From positions 1,302,001 to 1,366,000 of the forward strand of contig OZ244903.1 in NCBI GenBank assembly GCA_965221625.1: a DNA stretch of 64,000 bases, written 5' to 3'. The notes beneath the pieces were generated by a model. That model made no database searches. It saw nothing but the letters and a program-made list of their open reading frames with translations, and was not told where the DNA came from. A program made the translations under genes and the position numbers. Origin of the DNA: Bin127 sp965221625 (GTDB taxonomy: Bacteria > Chloroflexota > Dehalococcoidia > Lucifugimonadales > Lucifugimonadaceae). Positions 52,964 to 63,007 of this stretch are shown one piece after another. Each line of letters opens with the position of its first letter. Position 1 is the stretch's first letter.

Positions 52964-54784
52964 ATGAAGAGCGACATGGCCCTTGCAGTCATGCAACTGG
53001 CGGCAGAGCGAAGCTTGCCGCAGCATTCTGTCGTCTCTGCTTTTCAAGACGCCATTGCCGCCGCATACCGCAGAGATCCCGCCGCCGAAGATCAAGACGT
53101 TCAAGTACACATCGACCCTGACAGCGGGGACGTCGTCATCAATACGGTACTTCACGTCGTTGACGTCATTGATGAGTTTGAGCCGCGTGGACAGGTAACG
53201 CTCGACGAAGCGCGCAACATCAAAACCGGCGTGGAAGTCGGTGACGACATAATCACCGGTTACCTTGAGTTCACTCCGCAGAGAATCGCCGCGCGCACCG
53301 TCACCCAGGTGTTGATGCAACGGCTCCGCAATGCCGAGCGTCGCCTTGTGTTTGAGGAATACGTCGACAAAGAGGGCGAAATAATCTCGGCTCCCGTACG
53401 TCGCGTAGCCGCACCGCGTAGCGAGGAGTTCGACGGTTCGCGCCCGACCGTGTTTGTGGATCTCGGCAAAGCTGATGCGATGATGCCGAGCGAGGAACAG
53501 ACGCCGAACGAACGCTATCGCACTGGCATGGAAATGAAGTTTTTCGTGCTCAGGGTTAGCGACGCGTCCCCCGACGGTGAAGGCGCACCCGAGATCATCG
53601 TCTCTCGTCGTCATCCGATGCTACTTCGGCGACTGATGGAGCTCGAGGTTCCCGAGGTCAAATCGGGTTTGGTCGAAATCAAGGCGATTGCTCGACATCC
53701 CGGAGCACGCAGCAAGATTGCGGTCTACTCGAACAAAAGCGACATCGATCCCATCGGGGCTTGCGTTGGGCTGCGCGGTATCCGGATACAGAACATCGTT
53801 ACCGAGTTGATGGGCGAGAAGATAGACATTTTGGAGTGGAGTGACGAGCCGCGCGATTTCATTCGCAACTCCCTCGGACCCGCGCAGATCGATCGTGTGA
53901 TCATCACCGACGAGCACGCCGCAGAGGTAATCGTCCCGGAGAACCAACTTTCGCTCGCGATAGGCAAAGAGGGACAAAACGTCACACTAGCTACGCGGTT
54001 GACCAACTTCCGCATCGATATCAAAGGTGCCGCGGCGTACGCCGAGGAGTTGATTGAACTGCAACGGCTCCGCGAGGTTGAAGCCGCCAGGGTAGCCGCC
54101 GAAGAAGAAACTGCACGACAGGCGGAGGTTGAAGAGATGGCTCGCGCCGAGGCAAAGGCCGCGGCCGAAACCCCTGTCGAACCAGAGGTGGTCGAGAAAG
54201 ATACCGCAGTAGCAGCCGAAGTCGAAGAGCCTTCGGGAACGGTCGTTGACGTGGCGGACGAAGAGTTGGTGTCTGAGGATTCTGCAGTAGACCTGACCAC
54301 CGAGGCTGAGGCGACGGAGGCAATTGTCGAGGCAGTGCCGCCGTCGGCGGACGTGGACGTCACCGAAGCATTCGAGGACGCTCTCATCGAAGAACCTGTG
54401 GTCGGTGACCCAGATCCAACGGCATCGCCTGGAATATTTGTTCCCGAGATGGCGCAACCTTCGCCGTCTACCGACGAGGCCGAAACCGTTGAGGAGGAGG
54501 AAGAAGAGGATTGGGATCTCGAACTGCTTGAGTTGGAGGAACAACTCAAAGAACTTGAGATTGAAGAGCAGAAGCGAGCCGAAGCGGACCGTGAAGCTGC
54601 CGAGATAGACGCGTTGGAGCAAGACATCGACGCCGACGAACTGTGGACGCTTCCAGACGAGTTTCAGGATGAGAGCGAATCCGAGGAATCGGGCCTCCGG
54701 TTTGCCGAGGACATTCGAGGGTACCGAGACGAAGACGGACCACGGAGCGGTCGTCGCGGAGGCCCGCGTCGCAACCGACGCTGA
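52964..54784 (+). CDS. nusA: Transcription termination/antitermination factor NusA
   Basis: Binds RNA polymerase and nascent RNA; 606 aa. The N-terminal domain is intact (ALAVMQLAAERSLPQHSVV), followed by the S1-like region and two KH domains (GACVGLRGIRIQNIVTEL and AIGKEGQNVTLATRL). After about residue 380 comes a 225-residue tail of mostly Glu, Ala, Asp and Val with a coiled-coil-like stretch (LELEEQ...EIEEQKRA) and a basic finish RSGRRGGPRRNRR. That tail is much longer than in standard NusA. GGAGG lies 11 bases before the ATG. No rimP gene lies upstream. Confidence 0.95.
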   Translation: MKSDMALAVMQLAAERSLPQHSVVSAFQDAIAAAYRRDPAAEDQDVQVHIDPDSGDVVINTVLHVVDVIDEFEPRGQVTLDEARNIKTGVEVGDDIITGYLEFTPQRIAARTVTQVLMQRLRNAERRLVFEEYVDKEGEIISAPVRRVAAPRSEEFDGSRPTVFVDLGKADAMMPSEEQTPNERYRTGMEMKFFVLRVSDASPDGEGAPEIIVSRRHPMLLRRLMELEVPEVKSGLVEIKAIARHPGARSKIAVYSNKSDIDPIGACVGLRGIRIQNIVTELMGEKIDILEWSDEPRDFIRNSLGPAQIDRVIITDEHAAEVIVPENQLSLAIGKEGQNVTLATRLTNFRIDIKGAAAYAEELIELQRLREVEAARVAAEEETARQAEVEEMARAEAKAAAETPVEPEVVEKDTAVAAEVEEPSGTVVDVADEELVSEDSAVDLTTEAEATEAIVEAVPPSADVDVTEAFEDALIEEPVVGDPDPTASPGIFVPEMAQPSPSTDEAETVEEEEEEDWDLELLELEEQLKELEIEEQKRAEADREAAEIDALEQDIDADELWTLPDEFQDESESEESGLRFAEDIRGYRDEDGPRSGRRGGPRRNRR

Positions 54785-55113
54785 GCAGCCTTCGCAACCG
54801 GTCTTAGCTGGCCACCTTAGTGCGACCGAATTTCCCAGACCTAGGTTCACTGCAACACGCCAAGCCGCGCAAAGGTGCCGGATCGCGTAAAGATTTGGGT
54901 TTCGCGGCGAAGTTCGGATTGTTGCCGACTAGTCGTGTCTCTGGGCTTGATTGCTGAAGGTCCTTGGGTGCGCTGTAGTCCGTTGGCCCGAGGTTAGCGG
55001 TTAAGATAGGAAGAGTGCTCATTCTTTTGTGAGAGTGCCAGAGACGTTGGTTGAGCACTGCGCACTATTACCCGTAACCAATCAACGTCGTAACCCCATA
55101 GACACTGACAACA
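54785..55113 (+). other. 329-bp gap between nusA and infB
   Basis: I see no gene here. The small YlxR-type protein usually between nusA and infB is not recognisable in any frame. The gap includes a weak -10 (TAAGAT, 55002-55007) and an 8-bp inverted repeat AGTGCTCA (55014-55021) / TGAGCACT (55052-55059) with a 30-base centre, which may be leader structure for infB. Confidence 0.4.
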
Positions 55114-56973
55114 ATGGCAAGAACACCTAGGACTAGACGAAGCGGTCGTTCAAGGGGCGCGCGCGGACGACAGTCGTCTGCGACCGCAACGCGTCCTGCG
55201 CCGCGTCGGGAGACCGTTAAATTCGGTGGACCGGTCGATCTGCCGCCCGAAATCAGCGTCGCAGAGCTAGCCGAAGTCATCCGACGATCACCGATCGAAA
55301 TCATCAAAGAGTTGATGCGATTGAACATGATGGTCGCGATGAATGATTCGATCGATTTTCAGGTTGCTGCCTCCGTGGCGGTTCGCTTGGGTGTGCGCGT
55401 CCGAAAGCCGGTTGAGATCGAGGAATCCGAAGCTGCCGACCGTTACGGCGTGCAAGAAGCCGATGATTCGGCTAAACCTAGACCGGCTGTGGTTGCAGTG
55501 ATGGGTCACGTTGATCACGGCAAGACTACGCTTCTCGACGCCATCCGTGGCACGAACGTGGTCGACTCAGAGGCCGGTGGGATTACACAAAGCATCGGTG
55601 CGTACCAGATCAATCGCAACGGCGATTTGATCACATTCATCGATACACCTGGTCACGAGGCATTCACTGCGATGCGTGCTCGGGGTGCGCAAGCAACTGA
55701 TATCGCGGTGATCGTGGTGGCAGCCGACGACAGTGTCATGCCTCAGACGGTTGAAGCGATTAATCACGCCAAAGCTGCTGAAGTGCCGATCATCATCGCG
55801 ATCAACAAAATTGATGTTGCTGGAGCAGACCAAACGCGCGTCAAGAGCGATCTTTTGGAGCATGAAATCATCGTCGAAGATTTCGGCGGCGATTTTGTAT
55901 CTGTACCCGTCTCCGCTCTCACCGGCGAGGGCGTTGAGGAATTGATCGACTCGCTGCTGCTTGTTGCTGAGGTGTCGGAACTTGTCGCAGATCCGTCTCG
56001 CGACGCCATTGGCGTGGTCGTCGAAGGCACGTTGGATCGACAGCGCGGACCAGTCGCAACAGTCATCGTACGCTCCGGCACGGTCGGCGTCGGCGATACC
56101 GTAGTCGCTGGCGACAAGTTTGGACGAGTTCGTCGAATGGTCGACGGTTTCGGCAAGGAAGTCGAGTCGGCGGGTCCTTCTGCGGCGATCGAGATTTTGG
56201 GGTTGAACGGGGTTCCCGAATCAGGTCAACCTTTCGAAGTTGTTGAAGACGAGCGCAGTGCCCGGCAAATCATCGATTTGCGGCAAAGGCAAGCAGCGCG
56301 TCGCACCGATGGCAACCGTCCGTCAACGATGGCCGAGGCGTTGCGCCGACGCTCGAGTTATGATGCCGTCGAGTTGAACCTAGTTGCCAAGACTGGCGCG
56401 CAAGGCGCAATCGATGCGGTGCGAAGAGCCGTGGATGGCTTGTCATCGCCCGACGTGCAAGTGAAACTCGTCCATGCAGCAACCGGTCCGATCTTGGAAA
56501 CGGACGTGATGCTTGCATCGGCCTCCGATGCCATGATCGTCGGGTTCGAGACCTCCGTAGATCCGGGGGCTGCAAGAATCGCCCAACAAGAGGGCGTACC
56601 CATACGTACTTACGACATCATTTACACGATGATTGACGACGTACGTCGTGCTGCGGCTAGTTTGACTGAGCCTGACCAAGAGGAAGTGACTCTCGGGCGT
56701 GCGACGGTATTGCAGGTGTTTGCACACGGTCGCCGCGAACGCATTGCTGGTGTCCGCGTCAACAGTGGCGTTATGCGACGTAACGCACGAATGATTGTGA
56801 CGAGGGATGGCGAGGACATCTTCGAAGGTGCAGTCTCTTCAATGCGGCACTTCGACGACAACGTCAATGAAATCCGCACCAACTTCGAAGGCGGAATCGT
56901 CCTCGACGGATTCCACGACTACGAAGAGGGCGACACCATCACCTGTTACGAGATGCGGACAGCATCGAGCTGA
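55114..56973 (+). CDS. infB: Translation initiation factor IF-2
   Basis: GTPase that brings initiator tRNA to the ribosome; 619 aa. GHVDHGKTT (G1), DTPGHEAF (G3), NKID (G4) and SAL (G5) are present, then the C-terminal IF-2 domains. The N-terminal extension is short and basic (about 35 residues before the helical N-domain), so the enterobacterial-type long linker is missing. rbfA follows 27 bp later. Confidence 0.96.
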   Translation: MARTPRTRRSGRSRGARGRQSSATATRPAPRRETVKFGGPVDLPPEISVAELAEVIRRSPIEIIKELMRLNMMVAMNDSIDFQVAASVAVRLGVRVRKPVEIEESEAADRYGVQEADDSAKPRPAVVAVMGHVDHGKTTLLDAIRGTNVVDSEAGGITQSIGAYQINRNGDLITFIDTPGHEAFTAMRARGAQATDIAVIVVAADDSVMPQTVEAINHAKAAEVPIIIAINKIDVAGADQTRVKSDLLEHEIIVEDFGGDFVSVPVSALTGEGVEELIDSLLLVAEVSELVADPSRDAIGVVVEGTLDRQRGPVATVIVRSGTVGVGDTVVAGDKFGRVRRMVDGFGKEVESAGPSAAIEILGLNGVPESGQPFEVVEDERSARQIIDLRQRQAARRTDGNRPSTMAEALRRRSSYDAVELNLVAKTGAQGAIDAVRRAVDGLSSPDVQVKLVHAATGPILETDVMLASASDAMIVGFETSVDPGAARIAQQEGVPIRTYDIIYTMIDDVRRAAASLTEPDQEEVTLGRATVLQVFAHGRRERIAGVRVNSGVMRRNARMIVTRDGEDIFEGAVSSMRHFDDNVNEIRTNFEGGIVLDGFHDYEEGDTITCYEMRTASS

Positions 56974-57000
56974 AGACGATCCTAACGTTGACGCACCGGT

Positions 57001-57327
57001 ATGCCCCGTAGGATTGAGCGCGTCGAGATGAATCTGCAACGTATTGTTGGTCAGATCATCGACGAAGTCCTTGAAACTCCGGCTCTCGTCTCAGTGATGC
57101 GAGTTTCATGTGATCGACGTCTCACTCACGCCAACGTCGGCATCAGCGTCTACGGCGACGACGCCGACGTTGACCAGACGATGGACTACCTATTGGAGCA
57201 TACCAACGTGATCCGACGCGAGATTAGTGCGCGGGCTGAACTGCGTCGCACGCCGGAGATCCACTTCTATCGCGACGACTCGCTCGCAGCTGGTCAGAGC
57301 ATGCTTGAGCTGCTGTCGAACTCTTAA
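57001..57327 (+). CDS. rbfA: Ribosome-binding factor A
   Basis: A 108-aa KH-fold 30S maturation factor. RIERVEMNLQRIVGQIIDEVL at the start and the C-terminal LRRTPEIHFYRDDS are typical. The gene order infB-rbfA-truB is conserved in bacteria. ATG at 57001. Confidence 0.93.
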   Translation: MPRRIERVEMNLQRIVGQIIDEVLETPALVSVMRVSCDRRLTHANVGISVYGDDADVDQTMDYLLEHTNVIRREISARAELRRTPEIHFYRDDSLAAGQSMLELLSNS

Positions 57328-57354
57328 TTGCGACGACGTGTCGCGATCTGGACA

Positions 57355-58302
57355 ATGTTAGCGAATCATGACCGAGAATCGCTCTCGGGATTCTTGAACG
57401 TCGACAAACCCGCCGGGTGGACTTCATCGGATGTGGTCGCCAAGCTCCGCAGCGCGTACCGATTACGAATACGCAAGATCAAGATCGGCCACGGCGGTAC
57501 TCTCGACCCTTTGGCCACAGGTGTGTTGCCTATTCTGGTTGGCAATGGCACCCGACTCGCTCAGTTCGTGCTCAAGGGCGACAAGACCTATTCGATGACG
57601 ATGCGCCTCGGTGTTGCGACCGACACCTACGATTCTGAAGGTGAAGTCATAGAGGAACGAGACCCCGCCAATGTTTCTCGCTCCGACGTTGAGTGCCTGC
57701 TGCCTACCTTTGTCGGCGAACTCATGCAGGTGCCTCCGATGTTCAGCGCGATAAAGCAGCGCGGTAAACCGCTTTATAAGATCGCGAGGCAAGGCGTGAC
57801 CGTCGACCGCGAAGCCCGAAGAGTTGTGGTCGATTCGATCGAGATTGTCGAATGCGGGTTACCGAATCTGACTCTGCGCATCAAATGTGGCAGCGGTTTC
57901 TATGCACGCAGTCTCGCACACGATCTCGGACAGAGTCTCGGATGCGGGGCCCACATGACCGGGTTGCTTAGGGAACACGCGGGGCGTTTCGCGATCGAAG
58001 ACGCGTTGTCCCTTGATTCGATGTTGGGTATGGCTGACGGCGACAGTTGGATTGCCAACCTTTTGCCCCTCGCGTACGTACTGCAACAACTGGGTTCGGT
58101 GCGGGTTGATGGATTCGATGCGAAGAGGTTTTGCAGTGGCAACGCCGTTGACGTAGTTTCCACGCCAGACACATCGGTACCAAACCAGCATATTCGAGTT
58201 GAATCGCCAAGCGGTTCGTTGCTCGGGTTGGCTCAATTCGATTCAGAAATGGGATGCCTCAAACCCAAAATGGTGTTTGAATCGCCGCAATCTTCAATCT
58301 GA
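57355..58302 (+). CDS. truB: tRNA pseudouridine-55 synthase
   Basis: Forms pseudouridine in the T-loop of tRNAs; about 315 aa. GFLNVDKPAGWTSSDVV is the N-terminal block, and the catalytic Asp51 is in GHGGTLDPLATGVLPI. Later GSGFYARSLAHDLG is family-typical. The start at ATG 57355 is favoured; a TTG at 57328, immediately after the rbfA stop, is an alternative. The ribF gene often found next is missing. Confidence 0.94.
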   Translation: MLANHDRESLSGFLNVDKPAGWTSSDVVAKLRSAYRLRIRKIKIGHGGTLDPLATGVLPILVGNGTRLAQFVLKGDKTYSMTMRLGVATDTYDSEGEVIEERDPANVSRSDVECLLPTFVGELMQVPPMFSAIKQRGKPLYKIARQGVTVDREARRVVVDSIEIVECGLPNLTLRIKCGSGFYARSLAHDLGQSLGCGAHMTGLLREHAGRFAIEDALSLDSMLGMADGDSWIANLLPLAYVLQQLGSVRVDGFDAKRFCSGNAVDVVSTPDTSVPNQHIRVESPSGSLLGLAQFDSEMGCLKPKMVFESPQSSI

Positions 58303-58406
58303 GACTTGGTAGTAGAATAGCGATGGCGTAAGTTATGGCGATACGAGTCGACCACTGGTAGCGGTTCGTTGAAGCACGATCCAGATCTGACACAACCATA
58401 TAGCAA

Positions 58407-59771
58407 TTGCAAGACACTTCTCTTCTACATACTGCGGCAGAGCTGATCATCATGCTCTCGATCGTTGTCGTCGCCGCGAAAATCGGCGGCGAGATCGCGG
58501 AGCGTTACCTCAAAATCCCCGCGCTGCTTGGCGAACTCGGTGCTGGAATCCTCATCGGTCCGTACGCCCTCGGCGGTATTCGGTTTTTCGACTCCGTTGG
58601 GCCGATAATCCACGAAGTCGCCCTATATACTGCCGCCGCCGACGCCTATGGGTCAGTCGAGGCCGGCATCCCATTCGTTCTTTACTTCCTCGCCCAGTTC
58701 GGTGCCGTTCTTCTGTTGTTCGAGGCTGGACTCGAGACGGATCGCAAACTATTCCTGAAGTACATCCGCCCTGGAACCGCGGTCGCGGCTGGCGGAGTGA
58801 TCATCCCCTTCGCCTTAGGAATGTTGGCGACGCTTTGGTTTGGATATGCCTCGTTGGATTCGATAGGCGATGCTATTCCCGCTTTGTTCATGGGTGCGGT
58901 ACTCACAGCCACGTCCGTTGGTATCACTGCGCGGGTACTTGCCGACATCAAGCAACTTGACTCGATTGAAGGGGTTACGGTTCTAGCCGCTGCGGTGGTA
59001 GACGACGTCCTCGGCATCATCATCGTTGCGGTAATCGTAGGCATCGATGCACAGGGCACAATCACCTTCGGCTCAGTGTCTGCGATCATCCTCAAGGCCT
59101 TTGGCTTTTGGCTCGGTTTGACCTTCATCGGAGGATTGCTGGCAAACCGGATCGAGCGCGGCATAATGTGGTTCAAATCTGATGGGGCGACTTTCGTTTG
59201 GGTAGTCGTTCTAGGAATTGCGGCGGCAGGCATCGCCGAGGTTTACTTCGGACTTGCCATGATCATCGGCGCGTTTTCCATGGGTCTCGCGTTGTCAGGG
59301 ACGCAACTCAAGGAATACGTGGTGTTCGCGATCCGGAGCAGTGGGCGCCTGTTCATACCCGTGTTCTTCTGCGTCATCGGTATGCAAGTTGATCTCACCG
59401 CCGTGTGGGAATCAGACGACGTGGGCACATTGCTAATGTTTGCGTCCGTGATCACGTTGTTTGCGATATTCAGTAAGGTTGTCGGCTCCGGAGTTCCCGC
59501 GCTCATGGTTGGATTCAGCCGGATCGGATCTTGGCGAGTAGGTCTTGGTATGCTTCCACGTGGCGAAGTCGCACTGATCGTCGCCGAGATCGGTCGTGCA
59601 AGCGGAATTATCGATACCGACGTGTTTACCGTCGTCATCATCATGACGGTAGTCACCACGGTGATCGCGCCGATACTCTTGGTGAAAGCGTTCCCGAAGG
59701 TCGAACAAACGGCTGGCGGCCCTTCCCCATCGGAAGAACATGCTTTGCACGCGCACCACACCCGCGATTAG
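58407..59771 (+). CDS. CPA2-family cation:proton antiporter
   Basis: A 454-aa membrane protein with about twelve or thirteen helices. The key acidic pair is in AAAVVDDVLGIIIVAV (helix 5 equivalent), and KIPALLGELGAGILIGP is the family's early block. It resembles NapA/KefB-like Na+(K+)/H+ exchangers, but no C-terminal RCK domain is present; the tail ends His-rich (HALHAHHTRD). The start is probably TTG at 58407; ATG 58452 is an alternative. Confidence 0.88.
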   Translation: MQDTSLLHTAAELIIMLSIVVVAAKIGGEIAERYLKIPALLGELGAGILIGPYALGGIRFFDSVGPIIHEVALYTAAADAYGSVEAGIPFVLYFLAQFGAVLLLFEAGLETDRKLFLKYIRPGTAVAAGGVIIPFALGMLATLWFGYASLDSIGDAIPALFMGAVLTATSVGITARVLADIKQLDSIEGVTVLAAAVVDDVLGIIIVAVIVGIDAQGTITFGSVSAIILKAFGFWLGLTFIGGLLANRIERGIMWFKSDGATFVWVVVLGIAAAGIAEVYFGLAMIIGAFSMGLALSGTQLKEYVVFAIRSSGRLFIPVFFCVIGMQVDLTAVWESDDVGTLLMFASVITLFAIFSKVVGSGVPALMVGFSRIGSWRVGLGMLPRGEVALIVAEIGRASGIIDTDVFTVVIIMTVVTTVIAPILLVKAFPKVEQTAGGPSPSEEHALHAHHTRD

Positions 59772-59814
59772 CTAAGGCCCCTTTTGATCTACTGCTATTG
59801 AGCTGTATCCTTTT

Positions 59815-59889
59815 GCCCCCGTAGCTCAGTGGAAAGAGCACTGGTCTCCGAAGCCAGGTGCGTGAGTTCGATTCTCACCGGGGGCGCCA
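59815..59889 (+). tRNA. tRNA-Arg (CCG)
   Basis: Acceptor GCCCCCG/CGGGGGC, D arm TAGCTCAGTGGAAAGAGC, anticodon arm CTGGT-CTCCGAA-GCCAG reading CCG, T arm with GAGTTCGATTCTC. CCA is encoded (59887-59889). Confidence 0.95.
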
Positions 59890-59905
59890 CGATCAGCTAG
59901 CAAGT

Positions 59906-62900
59906 ATGGCCCGATCAAACAGTCCCGCAACGCGGCATCGCGTCGTTAATGGCGCGCAACTTGCCGAGACTCTAGCATCCGCCATCCTGCGGCTTCGCGA
60001 GGGCGACGCGTTGTCAAGAATCGTCGTCGTCTGCCCGTCGTACTTCTCCGCAGCCTCTTTGCGTACCTCAGTTGTCGAGCGCATCACGTCGTCCCATTCT
60101 GGCGGCATCTTAAACGTTGAATTCACGACGATGAATGCAATCGCCGACGCTGTCTTGGAGTCTGCGAGTTTCGACCGCAACCGACCCCGTATGACGAGTG
60201 CGATCAATCGCGAGCTGGTCTACAACGCCATCCAGCAAGTCAACGACGATGGGACGGAACTCCTCCGTGCCGACAGCGAGGCCACTCTCAACGCGGTTTG
60301 GTCCAGTATTCGTCAAATCGAACTACTGCCAGACGATGCGAAGGGACGTTTCTTCAGTCATGCCGGCGGTCCGTCCTACGATGCCATGGTCCGCGTGTAC
60401 CGCCACTACCGACAGCACGCCGGAAACTACCTATCAGGCCGCGACATCGCCGAGATTGCCAGTGAAGCGGCGCGCAATGACCCGGAGCGATTCCAGCATG
60501 CATTAGGAAAACACCAGATCGTGGTCGGAACGCACGCGCCGGACAACGTCTATGCACCGTTGCTGGACACGCTGAGCATTTTGTCCAGCGCGCTGCTAAT
60601 TCAGTCTGATCCGACACCTACTCCGATCGATGGTGTGCAGCGCAATGCTTCTCGCTTTTTCACCTGCATCAACCCGGCGGACGAACCGCGTCAACTCATA
60701 CGCAACATTGTTGCCGATGCCAAAGCCGGCGTTCGATTCAACGACATGGCGGTGTATGTTCCGGCACGACACCATCTTGCGCGTGTCAGAGACGCGTTGG
60801 ATGCTGCCGAGATACCTTGCGTTGGACCCGAGCCTCGGTCGCTCACCGACACACCAGCTGGTCGATTTGTGCGCCTGCTGTTGCGCTTGGTTTCGTCCGG
60901 ATTGCGACGGGATGCATTCGGTGCGTGGATAACCGCCGCTCCTGTTGTCGATCCGAACACCAAACGCACCGTGCCTGACGCGCGTTGGGACGACGTCACC
61001 CGTCAAGCTAAAATTCGACACTTCGATTCCGATTCAAACTGGAAGCATCGTCTTGATCTGCAGATTAAGACTTGGCAATACGACATCGCGCGAGCGAAGC
61101 GACACCGCGATGACGGCGATGTCAGAGAAACGAAGATCATTGCGTTTGGCGCGAGCATCAACCGGGCACGCGAGTTATCTGAGTTTCTAACCGGATTTCT
61201 CACGAAAGTCCGACACAACGAGAGTGCGTCGTGGTCCACACACGTCGATTGGTTGACATCGTTGATTGATGACTACTGCCACCACCCGAGTAATGACGAC
61301 GAAGCATCGGAAAACCTCGATGTCGTTGTGTCGAAGATCGAAGAACTAAGGCGGCTCGATGCCGTTTCCAAGGTGCCGGTTCGCTTCGAACGGTTTGCCA
61401 GCCAAGTGAGTCACTCACTCAACGCCGGACGGTTAACTCTGAAGGGCATCCAGAAATCCGTTTTGGTCGCTCCAGTAGACGATGCCGCGGGTTGTAGTTA
61501 CAAGAGCGTCCACATCTTGGGCATGACCGAAGGCCACTACCCGGGTGGTACGAATGCAGATCCACTCTTGCCTGACGACGTCCGCAGCAGCATCGACCCG
61601 AATGGTGAAACGCTGGCGACGCGCCAACAACGCATCGATCAATCTCGCAACGCCTTCCTCAACGCCTTGAACAGCGCGCCCAACAGGAATCTGTATTGGG
61701 TGCAGTCGGAGTCGGGAGCGACTTCGGCTCTGTATCCGTCAGCGTGGTACATCGACGAGTTGAGAGCTTCGGCCAAGCTTCATTCGCTCAAGGTCGAAGA
61801 GGTGATGGAGCGCGACAGCAAATACGTGGAGCAAACTCCATCGCTATTGAGTGCAATCAGCATTTCGGGGTTCGGCGAAGACTACGACTTCGATCTAAAT
61901 CGATTTGCACGCATCAACGCGAACACACGCACGCGTGAGGCATACCTCAACGCCGAACCAGATCCGTACATCGTTCGCGGGAAGCGCATGACCGATGCGC
62001 GCAACAGCAACGAGTTCACCGAATTTGATGGCAACGCGATGTCGATGTCGAAATCCTTCGAAGGTTTCACCTCGGCCTCCAACCTCCAAACCTACGCCAC
62101 CTGTCCGTACCAATGGTTCTTGGCAAACGCACTGGGCATCGGCGAAGTCGTCGACGTCGACCGTGACGACTATTTCACGCTGACGCCCCTCGCTAAAGGT
62201 GCCATGGTGCACGAGATCTTGGAAGAGTTCGTCGGTCGCAGGGATGCCAAGGATTTCGACGGAGGAGAGAGCGAGTTGCTTAAAGGCATCGCCAAGGACG
62301 CATTCGAGAAATACCAGGAAAGCGAGCCGATACTATTCCCGACGCTTTTCGAGATCGAAAAGGAACAGATGCTGCGTGATCTCGAGACGTGGCGCACGTC
62401 GGAAATCGAGGAATCGCTGCAGGGTTATACCTCGATAAACGAGATGAAGTTTGCGATCGGCGACGAAGGCGTACCGGCAACCGTTGAGTTGCCCGACTCT
62501 GGCGTGACTATCCGATTTCGCGGAGTGATTGATCGCCTGGCAATCGCACCTGACGGTAAGACCGCAAAGGTGATCGATTACAAAAGCGGCCGCGAACGAT
62601 ACTACCGAGACACCAACAAAGACGTTGTCGACAAGGGCAAAAAAATACAGATTCCTGTCTACATGCTCGCAGCCAAGCAGAACCGACCGGAGCTCGAAGT
62701 CATCACCGGTGCATTCTGGTTCGTGCTCGACAAAGAAGCGAAGGTGACCCTCCCCCGGAAGTATGCGCCGTTGGGTGACGCTGAGAGACGCCTTAACGAA
62801 GCGATGGAAATCGTAGGCGGCGGCATTGCGGGCGGCAACTTCCCGGCTCGCAAACAGGACGATTACACGCAGGGATCAACTAAAAAGTGCGCATTCTGTC

Positions 62901-63007
62901 CATTCGACACGATCTGTCCGTCCGACCGCGAGGTCGCATGGCGACGCGTCAAAAACCAACCCGAAGTCCTAGCGTACAGCGAGATGACAGATGGATCAGC
63001 AGAATAG
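59906..63007 (+). CDS. addB: AddB-type nuclease/helicase-like subunit
   Basis: A 1033-aa protein of the AddB/RexB group, which processes double-strand breaks with AddA. The N-terminal half is a degenerate helicase fold. The C-terminus is a PD-(D/E)XK nuclease: GVIDRLA and VIDYKSG provide the active-site Asp and Lys. Four Cys (C733, C995, C998, C1004) follow the Cys-xn-Cys-x2-Cys-x5-Cys pattern of the AddB iron-sulfur cluster. ATG 59906 is chosen because the upstream frame overlaps tRNA-Arg. The addA gene starts 17 bases before the end. Confidence 0.9.
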   Translation: MARSNSPATRHRVVNGAQLAETLASAILRLREGDALSRIVVVCPSYFSAASLRTSVVERITSSHSGGILNVEFTTMNAIADAVLESASFDRNRPRMTSAINRELVYNAIQQVNDDGTELLRADSEATLNAVWSSIRQIELLPDDAKGRFFSHAGGPSYDAMVRVYRHYRQHAGNYLSGRDIAEIASEAARNDPERFQHALGKHQIVVGTHAPDNVYAPLLDTLSILSSALLIQSDPTPTPIDGVQRNASRFFTCINPADEPRQLIRNIVADAKAGVRFNDMAVYVPARHHLARVRDALDAAEIPCVGPEPRSLTDTPAGRFVRLLLRLVSSGLRRDAFGAWITAAPVVDPNTKRTVPDARWDDVTRQAKIRHFDSDSNWKHRLDLQIKTWQYDIARAKRHRDDGDVRETKIIAFGASINRARELSEFLTGFLTKVRHNESASWSTHVDWLTSLIDDYCHHPSNDDEASENLDVVVSKIEELRRLDAVSKVPVRFERFASQVSHSLNAGRLTLKGIQKSVLVAPVDDAAGCSYKSVHILGMTEGHYPGGTNADPLLPDDVRSSIDPNGETLATRQQRIDQSRNAFLNALNSAPNRNLYWVQSESGATSALYPSAWYIDELRASAKLHSLKVEEVMERDSKYVEQTPSLLSAISISGFGEDYDFDLNRFARINANTRTREAYLNAEPDPYIVRGKRMTDARNSNEFTEFDGNAMSMSKSFEGFTSASNLQTYATCPYQWFLANALGIGEVVDVDRDDYFTLTPLAKGAMVHEILEEFVGRRDAKDFDGGESELLKGIAKDAFEKYQESEPILFPTLFEIEKEQMLRDLETWRTSEIEESLQGYTSINEMKFAIGDEGVPATVELPDSGVTIRFRGVIDRLAIAPDGKTAKVIDYKSGRERYYRDTNKDVVDKGKKIQIPVYMLAAKQNRPELEVITGAFWFVLDKEAKVTLPRKYAPLGDAERRLNEAMEIVGGGIAGGNFPARKQDDYTQGSTKKCAFCPFDTICPSDREVAWRRVKNQPEVLAYSEMTDGSAE

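Noticed and set aside
52870..52990. Small ORF starting in the nusA leader
   Set aside because: It runs through the terminator hairpin and into nusA in another frame, with no ribosome site; the RNA structure is the better explanation.
53725..54627. 300-codon Ser-rich frame on the minus strand
   Set aside because: It is the complement of the Glu/Ala-rich nusA tail; GAG/GAA read backwards gives Ser-rich text.
59784..59811. TTGATC-16-TATCCT as promoter for tRNA-Arg
   Set aside because: The -10 would lie three bases before the mature 5' end, so transcription would start inside the tRNA.
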